From Rhabdophis nuchalis (lineage: Eukaryota > Chordata > Lepidosauria > Squamata > Natricidae): a stretch of 64,000 nucleotides of DNA. Shown piece by piece: positions 60,975-64,000 of the stretch; position 1 is the first letter of the stretch; each line of letters begins with the position of its first letter. The stretch spans positions 141,980,462 through 142,044,461 of the forward strand of contig CM077644.1 of assembly GCA_039707465.1 (NCBI GenBank), in the 5' to 3' direction. The notes below the pieces were generated by a model. That model did no database searches and was not told where the DNA came from. It worked only from the letters and a program-made list of their open reading frames with translations. Both the position numbers and the translations under genes were made by a program.

Positions 60975-61577
60975 AGTATGAACTCCCCTCAGATAGTGAC
61001 ACATGAGCCAACAGTATGCTGCAGCTACCAAAAGAGCCAATGTAATTTTAGACTGCATAAACAGAGGGATAGCATCAAAACATCAAAGAATTGGTAGTAC
61101 CACTTTACATCATGCTGGTGAGACCACACCTGTAATCCTGCATCCAGTTCTGGTCATCACAACATTAAAAAAAATGTTGAGACCCTGGAAAGTGTTAAAT
61201 CATATGATGAATGATTGAGAGACCTAGGTATAACTAGCCTATCATAGAGGAGAATTGGTGGGACATGATAACTATCTTCCACTACTTGAGGGGCTGTCAC
61301 AAAGAAGAAGGGATTGATATTCTTTAAGGTACCACAGGGCTGGCAATGGCTGGAAGCGTGTCAAAGAAAGATACAACCTCACTGTCAAACATTTGTGAGA
61401 GCAATTAATCAATAGAATAGCTTCCTTCCTGGGGTTGTGAATACTCCATCACTAGAGGTTTTCAAGAATAGACTGGACAACATTTGCATGGGGTAGTATA
61501 AGACTCCTGCCTTGAGCAGGAGGTAGGACCTGAAGACCTCCAAGTTCCATTCCAGCCATATGATTCTATGATTCTAA
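60975..61577 (+). mobile_element. CR1 LINE 3' end
   Basis: Covers the C-terminal coding remnant and 3' UTR: CTGGTGAGACCACACCTG, GCAGGAGGTAGGACCTGAAG, CTCCAAGTTCCATTCCAGCC, ending in the CR1-specific ATTCTATGATTCTA octamer repeat. 5'-truncated and frameshifted. Confidence 0.8.
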
Positions 61578-61579
61578 AG

Positions 61580-62170
61580 TTACCAAAAGATGGTCTACAG
61601 CAGCTTTATGGTATCTATTATATATTCAAGATTTTAAAATGTGCCTCTTTTTTTCTCTCTTTCACAGAAAGAAGAGCTCATTGGCAAGCATGATAGTTAT
61701 AGGTATCCAAGGACTTAATACTTTAATCAAAATGGTGCAGGCACTGTCACACTGTGAGCTTCTTTGCTTTCATAAACATCACAATGCATGCACAAAAGGG
61801 GCAAAGTTTACACTGTGTCAGCACAATGCTGTTCTTGTTATGCCTCTCCTCCACCATCAGATGCCATTGATGTTAACTGATTCAGATGCTTTATTAGGTG
61901 AAAACAATATCCACATCTCCTTTAAAAAGCTATTTATCTTAATTTAAACATCTAGGACAAATGCTATTCTGTTTCTCATCTTCTTTTCTCAGATTTGGGT
62001 AGTTTTGCAGAAAAATTAATCACTTGGATACATTCAGTTGTGAGATCAAAACTGTTATCATTTGCATATATATATATGCTGAAAGGCAAAATGGGTAGCA
62101 GTAAGCTCCCTTCCTCCCATATTTGGGCATACCAGGTGCTCTGACATAAACATTGACTTATTTCCCTGGC
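61580..62170. other. Intron sequence with nothing recognised
   Basis: No recognisable exon or element end. Short ORFs here look random. Confidence 0.55.
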
Positions 62171-62177
62171 TAAGCTG

Positions 62178-62381
62178 ATAAAATTAAAGACACATCTGTT
62201 TCGCTTGGCCGGCCTAGGGTAGTCTCTTTTTAGATTGGGGTTAGTTTTAATATGGGATTTTAGCGCAGGGTTAGTTTAATTTCATTTTATTATTGTATAC
62301 TGTTTGTATTTTATATGTATTTTAAATTCCCTGTGCCCCGCCTCGAGTCCCTTCTGGGAGAGAGAGCGGGTTATAAATTAA

Positions 62382-62460
<79 letters not shown>
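62178..62460 (+). mobile_element. L2 LINE 3' end with long (ATT)n tail
   Basis: Starts at AAAATTAAAGACACATCTGT (coding end KLKTHLF), then GGCCGGCCTAGGGTAGTCTC as in the copy at 28895. It ends with a CCCGCCTC...GAGCGGG stem and about 27 ATT units (62381-62460). Severely 5'-truncated. Confidence 0.8.
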
Positions 62461-62463
62461 GGG

Positions 62464-62700
62464 AGTAGAACTCATGGCCTAATGGTTAAGGCAACTGCCT
62501 GACATGTAAACAGCCTGAGTTCGAATCCCAGTAAGGGTATGGCTATCTGATGAGAGCTAAATAGCTCGAACACCCTGTTAAAGCTCCAATTAAGGGAGGA
62601 AGAACACTGCTTTTCCTTTTCTGCCTTTCGGCTCATCACCAGAGACCATCTAGACAGAAAGCCATGAATTCCGTTGTGTAATTTTTTAATATGTGTGTTA
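62464..62700 (+). mobile_element. tRNA-like SINE, forward copy
   Basis: The head TGGCCTAATGGTTAAGGCAA (A box) and GAGTTCGAATCCCAGTAAGG (B box) at usual tRNA spacing is followed by GAGAGCTAAATAGCTCGAAC, a module with CACCCTGTTAAAGCTCCAAT, and TTTTCTGCCTTTCGGCTCAT. It sits directly after the L2 (ATT)n tail. No intact tRNA fold is seen. Confidence 0.7.
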
Positions 62701-62870
62701 CGTTTTTGAGCTGATCAATAAATAAGTCAGGGAGACTAGGATAGATCTATTTCGAGCTTATTAGCTCTCATCAGATAGCCATACCCTTACTGGGATTCGA
62801 ACCGGGGCTGTATTACATGCCAGGCGAGAGCCTTGCCATTAAGCCAGCTAGGTTCTGTTCTTGTCAGCTG
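62700..62870 (-). mobile_element. tRNA-like SINE, inverted copy
   Basis: Read on the minus strand: AGCTGGCTTAATGGCAAGGC, CTCGCCTGGCATGTAATACA, CGGTTCGAATCCCAGTAAGG, then GAGAGCTAATAAGCTCGAAA. The anticodon-arm wording (CTCGC..GGCATG) resembles tRNA-Ala, a tentative source. It faces the forward copy. Confidence 0.65.
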
Positions 62871-62924
62871 AGACAGGAGGATAGTTATATATAATTGTTT
62901 CCACGACACCCTGTTAGGGCCCCA

Positions 62925-63018
62925 ATTAAGGGAGGAAGCACACTGCTTTTCCTTTTCTGCCTCTCTGTTGATGAGCCGAAAGGCAGAAAAGGAAAAGCAG
63001 TGTGCTTCCTCCCTTAAT
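62925..63018. repeat. Perfect 38-bp palindrome, 18-nt loop
   Basis: 62925-62962 (starting ATTAAGGGAGGAAGCACACT) is the exact reverse complement of 62981-63018. The arm is the tail module of the neighbouring tRNA-like SINEs. Confidence 0.96.
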
Positions 63019-63376
63019 CAAATATATTTATAAACTTTATCTTTTTCATGCCTTCCTTAATTAATTATAATTGTATTATACGTCCTTCATTTTAAAACAT
63101 ACCAATAGAAACTTAAAACATAGCCACATGTTGGCATCATATTTGTTAATTCTACTATCCTCCAAAATCATTATTCTCTGTAGCCTATTTTAACCAAACA
63201 TCAGTAATATTTACTCATCTCCTTTAATATATCTTATTCAGTATTCATTCCCAATTACCACTTATAAGTATGCATATATATATACATTTATTATCACTTC
63301 CAATTACTTGTTTAACTATGTCTATTATCACTAAGTTTCCCTAATCTCATCTGGTTTTAAATTAATCTTTTATCTA

Positions 63377-63943
63377 TCAGCCTGTATCCTTCCAGTAATA
63401 AAACAATATAACATCTTCTGCCATTTGTGACATAGTTCTTCTGAACCTATCCTTAATCGAATTTGTGTGGACTTCTCTTTGCAGTCCATCATTTGTAAGT
63501 TCTTTCCTGTCGTTTTGGAGCCCTTCCTTTTCTTCTTCCTTGATCAGTTTAATTTTATGTGTCTGGGTTGTTATCAAAGGTGTTACTAGTAAGGTTTCTT
63601 TCTTTAGTATCATAAGTTCTGTTGTTGCTTCTTCTTCTATATCTTGCCATCTGAGGTAAAGTTCCCATCCATCTAATTCATCTTTCCATGTTCCACTTTT
63701 CCCATAGCCGGACATAAGCCTCTCATCGAAAGGATCAGCCATCTTAGTTTCTTTGTGGTTAACTCCCTTTTTAGTGTTTAAGAGACCAACCTCTGTTTTT
63801 TCCATACGATATGTAGCTCCATCCGTTTCCTCATATTCTCCAATTAAATGTTTAAATTTTTTTTCAAATGAATTAGAGCATTGCTGTATTGCATCCATTA
63901 CATCTCGCAAGCTAACAATTTTTCGTTGTTTAATAAATGCCAT
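63377..63943 (-). CDS. Unrecognised 188-aa ORF, possibly retroelement-derived
   Basis: Starts at an ATG (63943) as MAFIKQRKIVSLRDVMDAIQ and ends FYYWKDTG before a stop. It is rich in Lys and Glu, with a likely helical stretch, a WELYLRWQDIEEE segment that loosely recalls the RNA-binding start of L1 ORF1 proteins, and IKLIKEEEKEG later. No domain can be assigned with certainty. There are no splice signals linking it to TNKS, and its sequence is not tankyrase. An open frame this long in AT-rich intron suggests a fairly recent mobile-element ORF. Confidence 0.35.
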   Translation of the reverse strand: MAFIKQRKIVSLRDVMDAIQQCSNSFEKKFKHLIGEYEETDGATYRMEKTEVGLLNTKKGVNHKETKMADPFDERLMSGYGKSGTWKDELDGWELYLRWQDIEEEATTELMILKKETLLVTPLITTQTHKIKLIKEEEKEGLQNDRKELTNDGLQREVHTNSIKDRFRRTMSQMAEDVILFYYWKDTG

Positions 63944-64000
63944 TGTACAATTTTTCTTATTTCTTTTTATATCTTAGTTATTTCACAAAGAAATCAAATT

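Noticed and set aside
62476..62548. Functional tRNA gene
   Set aside because: A and B boxes are present but the cloverleaf stems do not pair, and the sequence is followed by SINE modules repeated elsewhere.

Overview
The window is AT-rich, intron-dominated vertebrate DNA. Its repeat mix is L2-, CR1- and Penelope-type retroelements, tRNA- and 5S-derived SINEs, hAT and TA-flanked DNA transposons, and many microsatellites. This points to a squamate reptile, probably a snake; the species call is inference from repeat flavour only.

The one host gene is tankyrase-1 (TNKS) on the minus strand. Twenty coding exons between 49111 (upstream) and 106 (downstream) can be joined through GT/AG splice sites into one uninterrupted frame of 2453 nt (817 whole codons). 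They encode ankyrin clusters ARC2 to ARC5, the Ser/Pro-rich linker, the SAM domain and the start of the PARP domain. The N-terminal HPS region and ARC1 lie upstream of the window, beyond an intron of more than 14.8 kb. The catalytic His-Tyr-Glu part lies beyond position 1. The linker and SAM sequence identify TNKS rather than TNKS2.

Layout: 1-8 kb holds eight exons (PARP start, SAM, linker, ARC5) with Penelope, 5S-SINE and MITE fragments. 9-31.4 kb holds ARC4 to ARC2 exons with two long inverted TA-flanked elements (12.2-13.0 and 18.8-20.0 kb) and a 5'-truncated L2 LINE whose tail ends 28 bp from an exon. 31.4-48.4 kb is one 17-kb intron carrying a 1.73-kb hAT element with a perfect 107-bp inverted repeat and a 750-bp polypurine tract, a decayed near-full-length L2, a perfect 71-bp inverted repeat, and a 1.84-kb TA-flanked element with a 600-bp hAT nested in it. 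48.4-49.1 kb holds two ARC2 exons. 49.1-64 kb is upstream intron with an L2 that keeps a 1021-codon endonuclease/reverse-transcriptase ORF, another LINE remnant, CR1, and a palindromic cluster of tRNA-like SINEs.

Nothing bacterial, no CRISPR array and no host RNA gene was found. The items most worth a second look are the intact L2 ORF, the perfect inverted repeats, the modular tRNA-like repeat family, and the inverted repeat pairs that bracket TNKS exons.
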